DNA of 64,000 nucleotides. Source: Arcobacter sp. F155 (GTDB lineage Bacteria; Campylobacterota; Campylobacteria; Campylobacterales; Arcobacteraceae). Position numbers and translations under genes: made by a program. The DNA is taken from NCBI RefSeq assembly GCF_004116455.1, contig NZ_PDJU01000003.1, forward strand, positions 1-64,000, given 5' to 3'. How positions within the stretch are numbered: position 1 is the stretch's first letter; every line of letters starts with the position of its first letter. Under the pieces are notes generated by a model. That model saw nothing but the letters and a program-made list of their open reading frames with translations, did no database searches and was not told the origin of the DNA. Shown here piece after piece: positions 40,699 to 50,437 of this stretch.

Positions 40699-43600
40699 AT
40701 GAAACGACTATGTGATTTTAGCTCACGATTTAGAATCCTAAAAGGTGGGAAGATAAGCTTAGTAGTAAGTGCTTTACTTGGAACTACTACTTTATCTTTT
40801 GCAGCTCCATCAGGAGGTGTTGTAACTTCTGGTAGTGCAAATATCTCTTCGAGTGGTAATACTACAAATATCATTCAAAATACAAATAAAGTAACTATAA
40901 ACTGGGATAAGTTTAATATTGCTAAAGATGAAATAGTAAACTTCAAACAACCAAATGTAAATAGTATTGCTTTAAACAGAGTAATAGGAAATGAAAAATC
41001 TATTATCAATGGAGCACTAAATGCTAATGGGCAAGTTTGGATATTAAATTCAAATGGTGTTTTATTTGGTAAGAATGCTAAGATTAATACAGCTGGTCTT
41101 CTAGCAACTACAAAAAATCTTTCTGATAATGACTTTAATAGCGGTAACTATAACTTCAAAGGTAACTCAACTGAATCTGTAATCAACCTTGGAGAAATTG
41201 ATATTTCTGATAGTGGATATGCAACTCTTTTAGCAAATACAGTTTCAAATGAAGGAACAATAAAAGCTGTTAAAGGAAGTGTTAGACTAATAGGTGCCAA
41301 TGAAGTAAGTATTAATCTAAATGGTAACTCAATAGTAGACTTAACAGTAAATAAAGGAGTACTTGATTCACTAGTTGAAAATAAAGGTGCTATATATGCT
41401 GATAGTGGAGAAATCTATTTAACAACAAATGCAGTAGATGAACTATTAAAAGGTGTAGTAAATAATGAAGGTATTATAGAAGCTAATTCATTAGATGGTG
41501 TTACTGGATTTGTAGAACTATTTGCCCATGGTGGTCAAGCTAAGATTGGTGGAACTATTAGAGCTAAAGAAGGATTTGTAGAAACTTCAGGGAAAGATTT
41601 TACTTTTAATGATGCAAAAATAGAAGCAGGAGAATGGTTAATTGACCCTGTTGATATTACTATAGACCAAGCTCTTGCTGATGCTATAGAGATACAACTT
41701 AATAATGGTAATGTAACAATTGAAACCGATGCAAACAATACTCCAGATACAACTAATAATGAAAATACTGATGGTGGTGGAGATATTTTTGTAACTGGAA
41801 ATATTGAATATACTGGAACAAATGATAGTAGTCTTACTTTAAAAGCTTATAGAAATATTATCTTTGGTGACTCTTTTACACCTACAACTAAAGGAAGTAT
41901 CTCAAGTACAAGTGCAGCACTTGATGTAACACTGTGGGCAAGAGCTGGAGGAAATAATGAAGCAACTGATGGAAGAGTTGGTTCAGTATGGCTTCCTCAA
42001 GGTTCTAGTATCTCTACAAATGGTGGAGATGTAATCATTGGTGGGGGACAAGATGCTCTAAATGGTTATGCTTTAGGGTCTTATACTTCATCAAGTGAAA
42101 ATTACTCTTTATTTAGAGGTGCTATTATAAATGGAGATATTAGTGCCAATGGTGGAGATATTTCTATTAGAGGAAAAGGAGGTACATCTGACAGTATTAG
42201 TAGTGCAAGAGGTGTAAGTATTGCTGGAAATTCTAGGGTAGAAACATCTGGAAATGGAAATATCAGCATCTATGGTATAGCAAAAGGTGGTTCTGATGCT
42301 GTAGCAATTGGTGATGGACACTTTGGAGATGGAATTGAAGGAAGAGGAATCGTTTCAGCTCAAGATGGAGATATCTATATTGAAGGACTAAAGGGAAGTG
42401 GAACCAATAGTGAAGCTTTATATATGAGTAATAAGTCAGACCTTAATTCACAAAATGGAAATATTATTATAAATGCTTCTGAAACAGGAAGTATTAAAGT
42501 AAATCTACATAGTTCTTTACATGCTAAAACACTTTTTATCTTTGACGCAAATAATGTTTATTTAAATGATTTTGAAATGGGATATGGTCATATCATTGAA
42601 AATATTGTTGCTTCGAACATTGCTGGGGAGTTTAACTTTACAAATAGTGGAATTTTTACCGTTGGAAGCTTTGATTATAATACCAATACTTATGATGGAC
42701 TAGTTGCACAGGGAGATATAAATTTAATATCAGAAGGTAAAGGTTCTGGTATTAATATAGATAAGAATATCTATTCTAAATCAGGAGATACTCTTATAAA
42801 TGGTGGAAATCAGATAAATGTAAATACTGATCTTTCTTGGGATACTCAAAGTAAATTAACACTACAAGCAAACTCTGTAAATGTAAATGCAGAAATTAAA
42901 AATACAAACACTACCAATGGTGGAGTATATTTTGATGTATCTGATAGTAGTTTTGATGTTAATTTTGGAGAAAATGGAAAAGTTGTAATTAACAATATTC
43001 ATCAATTACAATGGATGAATACAGCACTAAATGGAAAATATGAACTTGGAAGCAATATTGATGCTAGTGATACAATAAATTGGAATAATGGTGCTGGTTG
43101 GAATCCAATTGCTATAAATAGTGATGGCTTCAGTGGGTTTAATGGTATCTTTAATGGAAACAATCATACTATTTCTAATTTATATATAAATACACCAAAT
43201 GCAAAGTGGACAGGTTTATTTGCATTTGTGTCAAATGGAACAATAAAAAATTTAGTACTAGATAATTTTAACATTACAGGTGATTTCTTTACTGGTTCTT
43301 TAATAGGACAAGCAAATCCAAATTCACATATTGAAAATGTTATAGCACAAAATGGTTCAGTAACAGGAGTAAGAAATGTTGGAGGATTAGTTGGTGCACT
43401 TTGGGAATCTGACTATACAATATTAAATTCTCATGTAAAAAATGTTGATGTAACAGGTTCATATATTGTTGGTGGATTAGTAGGAGGAGTAAGTTATTCA
43501 AGAATTGTAAACTCTTCAGTTCAAGGTGGTAGTGTAAAAGCCTTATTTGAAGAAAATGCAAATGATGCAAGTGGAGATGAAGTAGGAGGACTTGTAGGAA

Positions 43601-44577
43601 GTGCTTCTGATACTCAGATTCTAAACTCATTTGCGAATACTAATGTATCAGGTGAAAATGAAGTAGGAGGACTTGTAGGTAAACTAGAATTTTCAGCTAT
43701 TAGAAACTCCTATGCTTCAGGAAATGTTTCTGGCGTATATGGTGTAGGTGGACTTGTTGGGTTTGTATTAGGAGAGATAAATGACTCGTATACACTAAAT
43801 AATGTTTCAGGGAGAAGTGATGTTGGAGGATTAGTAGGCGACTTCTATGATGGAATAGTAATGAACTCTTATGCAAAAGGGAAAGTAATAGGTACTGCAA
43901 CTGAAAAATATAATATTGGGGGACTTATAGGTAACTTTGTAGATGCTCCTAAAGCATACTCATCATACTATGATAAAATAGTAAATAAAAACTTATATGA
44001 TGAGTTGGCTTATGGAAAAACAACAGCCCAACTTCAAAATATAAATACATTTAAAGATGGTTCAAAATATGAGTGGTCAATAGTAGAAGACTCAACCCTT
44101 GAAAAAGGAACACCTATTTTATCATGGCAAGTTGGAAAAGATGGAGATACTAAACCTATCTGGTTAATTGGTACAAAAGTTACTTCAAAGCCAACAATTG
44201 ATAAACCAGAAGTTGAGACAGAAACGCCAAACAAAGAAATAGACAAAGTAATCACAACAATCGTAAATAAAGAAGCAGTAAAAGTACCAACAGCTCCAAA
44301 AGTTACTACGACACCAAACAACAGTGGTAAAAATGTAAACGTATCATTTAGTGTTGGAGAAAACAAACAAATTGTTTCAAAACCAATTGAAGGTCAAGCA
44401 ACAAAAAGAGTAACACTTAGTGAAGCAAAACAGATGCAACAAGAAGTTACAGGTGAAACAGTAGGTGATGTAAAAGTTCCATTATCAAGAAGTTCACAAA
44501 TTGTATTAGTAAATGGTGGAGTATCTTTACCAACTGGTGTTGAACAAGAGTTCTATGTAGCAGATGACGAAATATAG
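40699..44577 (+). CDS. TpsA-type filamentous haemagglutinin-like exoprotein with GLUG repeats
   Basis: 1292 aa from ATG at 40699 (AAGGG upstream). An extended signal peptide (about 1-35, ending LSFA) leads into the TPS secretion domain: VTINWDKFNIAKDEIVNF, ILNSNGVLFGKNAKI (NPNG-like motif) and many beta-helix repeats. Between about 895 and 1080 are seven VGGLVG (GLUG) repeats. The C-terminus (about 1170-1292) is a Thr/Pro/Lys-rich segment then LPTGVEQEFYVADDEI. No toxin domain is recognisable. It is secreted by the TpsB encoded 10 bp downstream. Adhesion or biofilm roles are family inference. Confidence 0.9.
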   Translation: MKRLCDFSSRFRILKGGKISLVVSALLGTTTLSFAAPSGGVVTSGSANISSSGNTTNIIQNTNKVTINWDKFNIAKDEIVNFKQPNVNSIALNRVIGNEKSIINGALNANGQVWILNSNGVLFGKNAKINTAGLLATTKNLSDNDFNSGNYNFKGNSTESVINLGEIDISDSGYATLLANTVSNEGTIKAVKGSVRLIGANEVSINLNGNSIVDLTVNKGVLDSLVENKGAIYADSGEIYLTTNAVDELLKGVVNNEGIIEANSLDGVTGFVELFAHGGQAKIGGTIRAKEGFVETSGKDFTFNDAKIEAGEWLIDPVDITIDQALADAIEIQLNNGNVTIETDANNTPDTTNNENTDGGGDIFVTGNIEYTGTNDSSLTLKAYRNIIFGDSFTPTTKGSISSTSAALDVTLWARAGGNNEATDGRVGSVWLPQGSSISTNGGDVIIGGGQDALNGYALGSYTSSSENYSLFRGAIINGDISANGGDISIRGKGGTSDSISSARGVSIAGNSRVETSGNGNISIYGIAKGGSDAVAIGDGHFGDGIEGRGIVSAQDGDIYIEGLKGSGTNSEALYMSNKSDLNSQNGNIIINASETGSIKVNLHSSLHAKTLFIFDANNVYLNDFEMGYGHIIENIVASNIAGEFNFTNSGIFTVGSFDYNTNTYDGLVAQGDINLISEGKGSGINIDKNIYSKSGDTLINGGNQINVNTDLSWDTQSKLTLQANSVNVNAEIKNTNTTNGGVYFDVSDSSFDVNFGENGKVVINNIHQLQWMNTALNGKYELGSNIDASDTINWNNGAGWNPIAINSDGFSGFNGIFNGNNHTISNLYINTPNAKWTGLFAFVSNGTIKNLVLDNFNITGDFFTGSLIGQANPNSHIENVIAQNGSVTGVRNVGGLVGALWESDYTILNSHVKNVDVTGSYIVGGLVGGVSYSRIVNSSVQGGSVKALFEENANDASGDEVGGLVGSASDTQILNSFANTNVSGENEVGGLVGKLEFSAIRNSYASGNVSGVYGVGGLVGFVLGEINDSYTLNNVSGRSDVGGLVGDFYDGIVMNSYAKGKVIGTATEKYNIGGLIGNFVDAPKAYSSYYDKIVNKNLYDELAYGKTTAQLQNINTFKDGSKYEWSIVEDSTLEKGTPILSWQVGKDGDTKPIWLIGTKVTSKPTIDKPEVETETPNKEIDKVITTIVNKEAVKVPTAPKVTTTPNNSGKNVNVSFSVGENKQIVSKPIEGQATKRVTLSEAKQMQQEVTGETVGDVKVPLSRSSQIVLVNGGVSLPTGVEQEFYVADDEI

Positions 44578-44587
44578 GAAAGTAAGA

Positions 44588-46264
44588 ATGAAAACAAAAA
44601 ATATTATAGCATTATCAATTATCACATCACTATCTTTAAGTGCAGCCAATGTTCCAAACATTGGTGATGCCTTAAAACAAGTACAACCTCCAAAAATAAA
44701 GAAAGAGAAAGAAGCTGAGCTTCCTTCTTTAGATAACAAAGTAGAAGAACCATTAAAACAGTTTGATGATAGTAAAAAAGTATTAATTAAAACAATTGAA
44801 GTAGAAGGAAATAAAAAGCTTTCAAATGAGAAGTTAAAAGAACTAATCTCTTCTTATGAAAACAAAGAGTTAAGCTTTAAAGATATGCAAGAAGCAGCTA
44901 CTTTAATCACTAAAGCATATAGACAAGAAGGATACTTTGTAGCAAGAGCATATATTCCAAAACAAAATATCTTTTCACAAGAAGGTGTTTTAAAAATAAA
45001 TGTAATTGAAGGAAACTATGGAGCATTTACCTTAGAGAATAATTCATTAGTTAAAGATGAAATTGTTCAAGGAAATTTAGATGCTATCAAAGATGAAAAT
45101 ATCGTTTCTACAAATACTTTAGAAAGAGCTATGCTTATTATTAATGACACACCAGGTATTGTTGTAAATAAAGCAGAAGTTAAACCAGGAAAAGAAGTAG
45201 GAACTAGTGATTTTATCATTGGAACTGAAGCTACTAAAAAATATAGTGGATATGTATTAGGTGACAACTATGGTTCTCAATATACAGGTAAACATAGAAT
45301 CATGGCAGGAGCTGATATTAATTCACCGTTTAACATAGGAGATAAACTAACATTCTCAGGTCTTACATCAGAAGAGATTGGACTTATTAATGGAAGAGTA
45401 GCCTATAACTTTCCAATGAATGAAAAAGGACTAAGAGGAGAACTTAGTATTTCTAAAACTACTTATGAACTTGGAAGTACTTATGAGAATTTAGATGCAT
45501 TAGGAAGTTCTGATTCTATTACTTTTAGAACAGAGTATCCATATATAAGATCTAGACTTAAAAATATAAATCTTTTTGCAGAAGTTTCATTTAATAAGAT
45601 GAAAGATGAGATTCAAGAAGCAGATATACATACAAAGAAAAGTTCTAAAGTATTAACTGTAGGTGTTGATTATACTGAAGATAAAATAGTATTTAATAAG
45701 AACTCTCAATCAAGAGCTTCATTATCTTTAACAACTGGTAGTTTAAAATTTAATAGTGATGAAGATAGAAAAAGTGATGAAAATGGTGCTAATACAAATG
45801 GTAGATTTACAAAGTTAAATTTAGAGTTAGGTCAAGACTTTGAATTAACTCCTAAAATTAGATGGGAAAACTCTTTCCAAGCTCAATATGCACTAGGAGA
45901 TAAAAACTTAGATGGAAGTCAAGATTTAAGTCTTGGTGGAGCTTATGGAGTTAAATATTATCCTGATGGTGAAGAGAGTGCTGAGAATGGATTTATATTT
46001 AATACAGAACTGTTTTATACGCTTCCTAACTATAAAGAGTTAAACTCTTCTGTATCTGTGTTTTATGATGTAGGTAGAGCATTTATGAGTCAAGATACTA
46101 CAAATGATGCTCCTAGAACTTTACAATCATTTGGTTTAGGATATTATGGTTCATTTAAAGATATGTTTGTTAATGCTCATTTAGCTCAGAATATCAAGCA
46201 TGATGTTACTTCTCAAAGAGACTACTCTAATAGATTCTTACTTCAAGCTGGGTGGGTGTTTTAA
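44588..46264 (+). CDS. TpsB-type outer-membrane transporter (ShlB/FhaC family)
   Basis: 558 aa from ATG at 44588 (AGGAAAG upstream). Signal peptide about 1-20. Two POTRA domains (first around KKVLIKTIEVEGNKKL, with YRQEGYFVARAYIPKQ) precede a C-terminal 16-strand barrel ending in aromatic RFLLQAGWVF. It has GRVAYNFP- and GGAYGVKYYP-like barrel elements. It exports the TpsA upstream. It forms one transcript with tpsA (10-bp gap). Confidence 0.92.
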   Translation: MKTKNIIALSIITSLSLSAANVPNIGDALKQVQPPKIKKEKEAELPSLDNKVEEPLKQFDDSKKVLIKTIEVEGNKKLSNEKLKELISSYENKELSFKDMQEAATLITKAYRQEGYFVARAYIPKQNIFSQEGVLKINVIEGNYGAFTLENNSLVKDEIVQGNLDAIKDENIVSTNTLERAMLIINDTPGIVVNKAEVKPGKEVGTSDFIIGTEATKKYSGYVLGDNYGSQYTGKHRIMAGADINSPFNIGDKLTFSGLTSEEIGLINGRVAYNFPMNEKGLRGELSISKTTYELGSTYENLDALGSSDSITFRTEYPYIRSRLKNINLFAEVSFNKMKDEIQEADIHTKKSSKVLTVGVDYTEDKIVFNKNSQSRASLSLTTGSLKFNSDEDRKSDENGANTNGRFTKLNLELGQDFELTPKIRWENSFQAQYALGDKNLDGSQDLSLGGAYGVKYYPDGEESAENGFIFNTELFYTLPNYKELNSSVSVFYDVGRAFMSQDTTNDAPRTLQSFGLGYYGSFKDMFVNAHLAQNIKHDVTSQRDYSNRFLLQAGWVF

Positions 46265-46316
46265 TAGAGTATTTACTAAATTTAAGATAAATTTTCACAG
46301 CTAAAAAAGGATAGAG

Positions 46317-46997
46317 TTGAAAGAGATTACGAAATATTTAAATATTTTAATTGTTGAAGATGATATTGAGATACAAAATAATCTAAAAAAAACTCTATCC
46401 TTACTCTTTAATCAAGTATTTATAGCAAATGATGGTGTAGAAGCATTAAAAAACTATAAAGAACTCGAAGTTGATATAATCATCAGTGACTATGTAATGC
46501 CTAATATGGATGGTTATGAGTTAAGTAAAAAAATAAGAGAAGAAAAAGACGATATTCCAATAATTATACTTTCAAGTTTTATGGATATCGAAAAACTACA
46601 AAAATGTATTCCTTTAGAGCTTACAAACTTTTTAGAAAAACCTATTGCCTTTGATAAACTCTTAGAACAAATAAATATTTCAATAGAAAAGCTTGAAAAA
46701 ACAAATAGACTAAAATTTAAAATTACAGAAACAATCACATATTGTAAAAAGAAAAAGTGCTTATTAATTGATAATAATAAACTTGAATTAAGTCTATATG
46801 AATCAAAATTACTTGAACTTCTATGTGATTATAAAAACCAAATCATAGAGTTTGATACTATCATAGGCTTTCTAAGTAATAAAAATGAAGAAATCTCTAA
46901 AAATAGTGTCAAAAATATTGTCTATAGATTAAGAAAGAAACTTCCTATTGACTTGATTACTGCACATCGGAATTTAGGTTATTCCATAAATATATGA
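46317..46997 (+). CDS. OmpR-like response regulator of the TPS locus
   Basis: 226 aa. Start TTG at 46317 with AAAAAAGGATAG upstream. Receiver: VEDDIE (13-18), D58 (IIISDYVMPNMDG), FLEKPI. The C-terminal winged helix (about 155-226) is more diverged than in neighbours but ends with HRNLGYSINI. It overlaps the kinase start by 4 bp and follows tpsB by 52 bp. The tpsA repeats are likely its targets. Confidence 0.88.
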   Translation: MKEITKYLNILIVEDDIEIQNNLKKTLSLLFNQVFIANDGVEALKNYKELEVDIIISDYVMPNMDGYELSKKIREEKDDIPIIILSSFMDIEKLQKCIPLELTNFLEKPIAFDKLLEQINISIEKLEKTNRLKFKITETITYCKKKKCLLIDNNKLELSLYESKLLELLCDYKNQIIEFDTIIGFLSNKNEEISKNSVKNIVYRLRKKLPIDLITAHRNLGYSINI

Positions 46998-48853
46998 TTA
47001 GATTTATAATAGTTCTATCTTGTCTTATTCAGTTTTCTTTTTCAGATACAATTGTCATAAATAATGACTTTGAAAAGACCTTATATAAAAGTACAAAAAA
47101 AGTATTTTCCACTCCTGAAAACTTATCTATAAAGAGTGTACAAAAAAAGGAATTTTCCAATACAAAAAAATCAAATTTTGCAAAAACTCCAAACTATATA
47201 TGGACAAAATTTAATTTAGTAAATAATACCAATAGAAATAAAGAGCTATTTTTTAGAAATTTAAGACCTGGAATAGATTATATTGATGTCTATATAATAA
47301 AAAATAAAAAAGTACTAGATAGCTTTTTTTTAGGTGACTTAATACCTTATAATGAAAAAAGAGTTCTATCTAGAAAAAGTATCTTTAATTTTAATTTTGA
47401 AAAAAACTCTTCTTATGAAATATATATAAAGTATCAAAGTATAGGGGCAGTTACAAATCAATGGGAAATATTTACTCCCCATAACTTTTTCAGAGTAGAA
47501 ACCATAGAGTCTATGATTTGGGGTATTATTTACGGAATCTTTATTTCTCTAATGATTTACAACAGTATTTTATACTTTATGACAAAAAATAGTGCTTTTT
47601 TATTTTATGTATTATCCACTCTATTTTCTGGACTTTATCTTTTAACATTAAATGGAGTTATATATCAATTAGACTTAGGTATAAATCTATATTTAGTTAC
47701 TATTTCAACTTGGTATTTTGCTTACCTTTATATAATTTTTATTCTACTATTTATTATCAAGTTTTTTAATGAAAGAAAAGACTCAAGACTTTATAGACTA
47801 GTTAGAGCCTTGATTTTATTTCAGATATTTTCATTGTCTCTTTTAAGTATTGGCTTTTATGACAATACATACCACTATACTACATCAAGAATAGATACAT
47901 TTGCTCTATTGTCTTTTCTTTTTATCTTTTTAATCTCAATATTTGAGTTTAAAAAAGAGAAAAACTATTCCTTGTATTTTCTTATAGGTCAAGCCATATA
48001 TATTGTATGTTTTAATTACTATACTTTAGAAGTAATAGGAACAATAGAATCATATCAATACTCTTGGATTATATTACCAATAGGACTTCTATTAGAAGTG
48101 ATTTTTATCTCTTTAGCTCTTAATGCAAAAATGAATATGGTTGAAAATGAAAAAGTAGAAATAGAACAACAACTTTTAGAGCAATCAAGATTTACAAATG
48201 CAGGAAGAACTATCTCATATATAATTCATCAAATTAAAAGACCTATCTCTCAATTAGGTAGCCAAATAAATTTGATTGAAGCAACATCAATGCTTGATAA
48301 AAAAAACCTTCCTTCAACTATAGAAGAAACTCTACCAAAGATAAAAACAACTCTTGAATATATAAATGAAGTAAACCATAGTGTAGATACCCTATTTTTA
48401 AATCCTCATGGAAAAGAAAGTTTTTCCCTATCTAAGCAATTAAATGTTTTGATCTCTTTATTGAGTGATTATTTACTAAAACATAATATTGAAGTTAAAA
48501 AAGAGTTTGAAGATATTGAAATAAAAACCTATAAAGGTTCTTTATCTAATGTTATTATGGTAATACTTGAAAATGCAATTTATGAACTAAAAAACCTTGA
48601 TAAACAAAGGTTTATCAAAATATCTATTAAAACTATAAGTGGTCTAATTTATATAGAGATTGAAGACTCTGGAAATGGTGTAAATTGTGTAGAAACAATT
48701 TTTAGCTCTAGTTACTCAACAAAATTACATCAAGGAAGTGGTGTAGGTTTATCACTTGCAAAAATAATTACAGAGAAAAAACTTGAAGGTAAAATCTTAG
48801 CTATAAACACTTCTTTAGGAGCAAAATTTATACTAAAACTACCTATTAAATAG
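46994..48853 (+). CDS. 7TMR-DISM-type sensor histidine kinase
   Basis: 619 aa. Signal peptide (1-17); a periplasmic 7TMR-DISMED2-type beta domain (about 25-160, WTKFNLVNNTNRNKELFFRN in parts); seven membrane helices (about 170-385); kinase core with a His near 412 in YIIHQIKRPISQ. The ATPase has NVIMVILENAIYEL, DSGNGVNC and GSGVGLSLA. The DISMED2 domain is thought to bind carbohydrate-like ligands. It overlaps its regulator and converges with fetB by a 15-bp overlap. Confidence 0.9.
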   Translation: MIRFIIVLSCLIQFSFSDTIVINNDFEKTLYKSTKKVFSTPENLSIKSVQKKEFSNTKKSNFAKTPNYIWTKFNLVNNTNRNKELFFRNLRPGIDYIDVYIIKNKKVLDSFFLGDLIPYNEKRVLSRKSIFNFNFEKNSSYEIYIKYQSIGAVTNQWEIFTPHNFFRVETIESMIWGIIYGIFISLMIYNSILYFMTKNSAFLFYVLSTLFSGLYLLTLNGVIYQLDLGINLYLVTISTWYFAYLYIIFILLFIIKFFNERKDSRLYRLVRALILFQIFSLSLLSIGFYDNTYHYTTSRIDTFALLSFLFIFLISIFEFKKEKNYSLYFLIGQAIYIVCFNYYTLEVIGTIESYQYSWIILPIGLLLEVIFISLALNAKMNMVENEKVEIEQQLLEQSRFTNAGRTISYIIHQIKRPISQLGSQINLIEATSMLDKKNLPSTIEETLPKIKTTLEYINEVNHSVDTLFLNPHGKESFSLSKQLNVLISLLSDYLLKHNIEVKKEFEDIEIKTYKGSLSNVIMVILENAIYELKNLDKQRFIKISIKTISGLIYIEIEDSGNGVNCVETIFSSSYSTKLHQGSGVGLSLAKIITEKKLEGKILAINTSLGAKFILKLPIK

Positions 48854-49534
48854 TTTTGCTTTTAATAAAAAATAAACTACCGCACTTATTCCTGCACTTG
48901 AAAGTGTCATTGCCATAATCATTATTTGATATCTAACAGCAATTAAAGGGTCAACCCCTGATAAGATTTGTCCTGTCATCATTCCAGGAAGAGCAACTAA
49001 TCCAACTGCTAATAGTGAGTTTATTTGAGGTATCATACAGGCTTTAAAAGCTATTTGTCTAGCCTCAATGAAGTTTGTTCTTTCTATCTCTTTTTCAAAG
49101 CGTTCAACAGCCAAAGAAAGAGCATTCATAGTATTTGCAAAAACCATTCCTGCAAGTGGTATTACATACCGTGGTTCGTATAATTTTTCTAACTCTAATA
49201 CGAATCCAACTATTAAGAAAAGATTGATTAAACCTGAAGCACTCACTGCTAAAAGTATCTGAAAATAGTGTTTAAAAGTTTTATCGTTAGTATTTCTAAG
49301 AGTAATCCAAGAAGCAACTACAATCATAAATAAAACTATAAATATACCTACGTTTAAGTCATCTGATTTGAAGATAAAAACAAGAAGATATCCAATAGTT
49401 ATAAGCTGAATAATCATCCTTATACTAGCAACTAAAATATCAGATTTATCTTTTGTCCATTTATAGTAAAAGTACCATACAAAAACTAAGGGAATAAATG
49501 AAAGGGATAAGTTAAAAAATGAAATTGTACTCAT
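48839..49534 (-). CDS. fetB: FetB-like (UPF0014) ABC transporter permease
   Basis: 231 aa with about seven hydrophobic segments. Family sequences SIRMIIQLITIGYLLVFIF and MIPQINSLLAVGLVALPGMMTGQILSG, in pieces, are characteristic. In Escherichia coli FetAB exports iron. The ATPase partner FetA is not beside it. It lies 3 bp after gpsA, at the end of the gatB operon. It is slightly shorter than usual (about 250-260 aa). Confidence 0.85.
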   Translation of the reverse strand: MSTISFFNLSLSFIPLVFVWYFYYKWTKDKSDILVASIRMIIQLITIGYLLVFIFKSDDLNVGIFIVLFMIVVASWITLRNTNDKTFKHYFQILLAVSASGLINLFLIVGFVLELEKLYEPRYVIPLAGMVFANTMNALSLAVERFEKEIERTNFIEARQIAFKACMIPQINSLLAVGLVALPGMMTGQILSGVDPLIAVRYQIMIMAMTLSSAGISAVVYFLLKAKLFNR

Positions 49535-49537
49535 TTT

Positions 49538-50434
49538 CTAACTTCTTAATAAGTCCTTTAGACTTTCGTGAGGATTCTTACCATCAAGAATAAGTTTTAC
49601 CTCATTTGCAATTGGAGTATATATTTTATTTTTCTTTGAAAGTTTAAATACAGCCTCCGCTGTTTTAACACCCTCTGCTACTTCTCCAAGCTCTTCTAAA
49701 ATAGTTTCTAAGCTTTTACCGCTTGCTAGACCAAGACCTACACGGAAATTTCTACTTAGTTCACTACTTGCTGTTAAAAATAGGTCACCTGCTCCACTAA
49801 GACCAAGGAAACTATCTTTTTTAGCTCCAAACTCTTTTCCAAATCTTTGCATCTCCACAAGACCTCTTGAGATAAGTGAAGCTCTAGCATTATTTCCAAG
49901 TTTTAAACCTTGACAAATCCCACTTGCTATTGCAAGTACATTTTTATATGCTCCACAAATTTCAGCACCTATTACATCTTCTGAGTAATAAGTCTTTAAA
50001 AATCTTGGGAACATAGGAGCAAACTTTTCATAAAGTTTTTTTGATTTTGAGTTTATTACAATAGCTGCTGGTAAAGCTTGTATAACTTCACTAGCAAAAG
50101 ATGGACCAGAGATAAAACCTATATTTTTACTTGGTACAAACTCTTCATAGATTTCATTTAAAAACTCTCCGGTACTAGCTTCAATACCTTTAGCTGCTAC
50201 AAGTATTTTTTGCCCAGAGAATACAAAGTTTTCTTGTAACCACTCTCTTACTTCTTGAGCAGGAATAGCAATAACTAAGTATTCACACTCTAGTGCAGTT
50301 TGTAAATCTACAAAATTGTCAATATCTCTTTTTGTTCTTGAAGTTATTAAGCATTTTTGGTTTTGACTAAGAGCGAAGTGAAGAGCTTGTCCCCACTTAC
50401 CTGCTCCAATTACTGCAATAGATTTTTCAGCCAT
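49538..50434 (-). CDS. gpsA: Glycerol-3-phosphate dehydrogenase [NAD(P)+]
   Basis: 298 aa. N-terminal nucleotide site IAVIGAGKWGQALHFAL (5-21), substrate lysine in CGAYKNVLAIASGICQG (about 170), and LSGAGDLFLT. It reduces dihydroxyacetone phosphate to sn-glycerol-3-phosphate for lipid synthesis. A 3-bp gap on each side places it firmly in the gatB operon. Confidence 0.96.
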   Translation of the reverse strand: MAEKSIAVIGAGKWGQALHFALSQNQKCLITSRTKRDIDNFVDLQTALECEYLVIAIPAQEVREWLQENFVFSGQKILVAAKGIEASTGEFLNEIYEEFVPSKNIGFISGPSFASEVIQALPAAIVINSKSKKLYEKFAPMFPRFLKTYYSEDVIGAEICGAYKNVLAIASGICQGLKLGNNARASLISRGLVEMQRFGKEFGAKKDSFLGLSGAGDLFLTASSELSRNFRVGLGLASGKSLETILEELGEVAEGVKTAEAVFKLSKKNKIYTPIANEVKLILDGKNPHESLKDLLRS

Positions 50435-50437
50435 TTA

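Noticed and set aside
43340-43900. Leucine/histidine-rich minus-strand frames
   Set aside because: These are antisense shadows of the GLUG repeats of tpsA.
43380-43940. Repeated GGA-GGA-CTT-GTA-GG-like DNA as a possible repeat array or CRISPR
   Set aside because: The period is irregular and the similarity follows the protein motif VGGLVG, so it is coding repetition.
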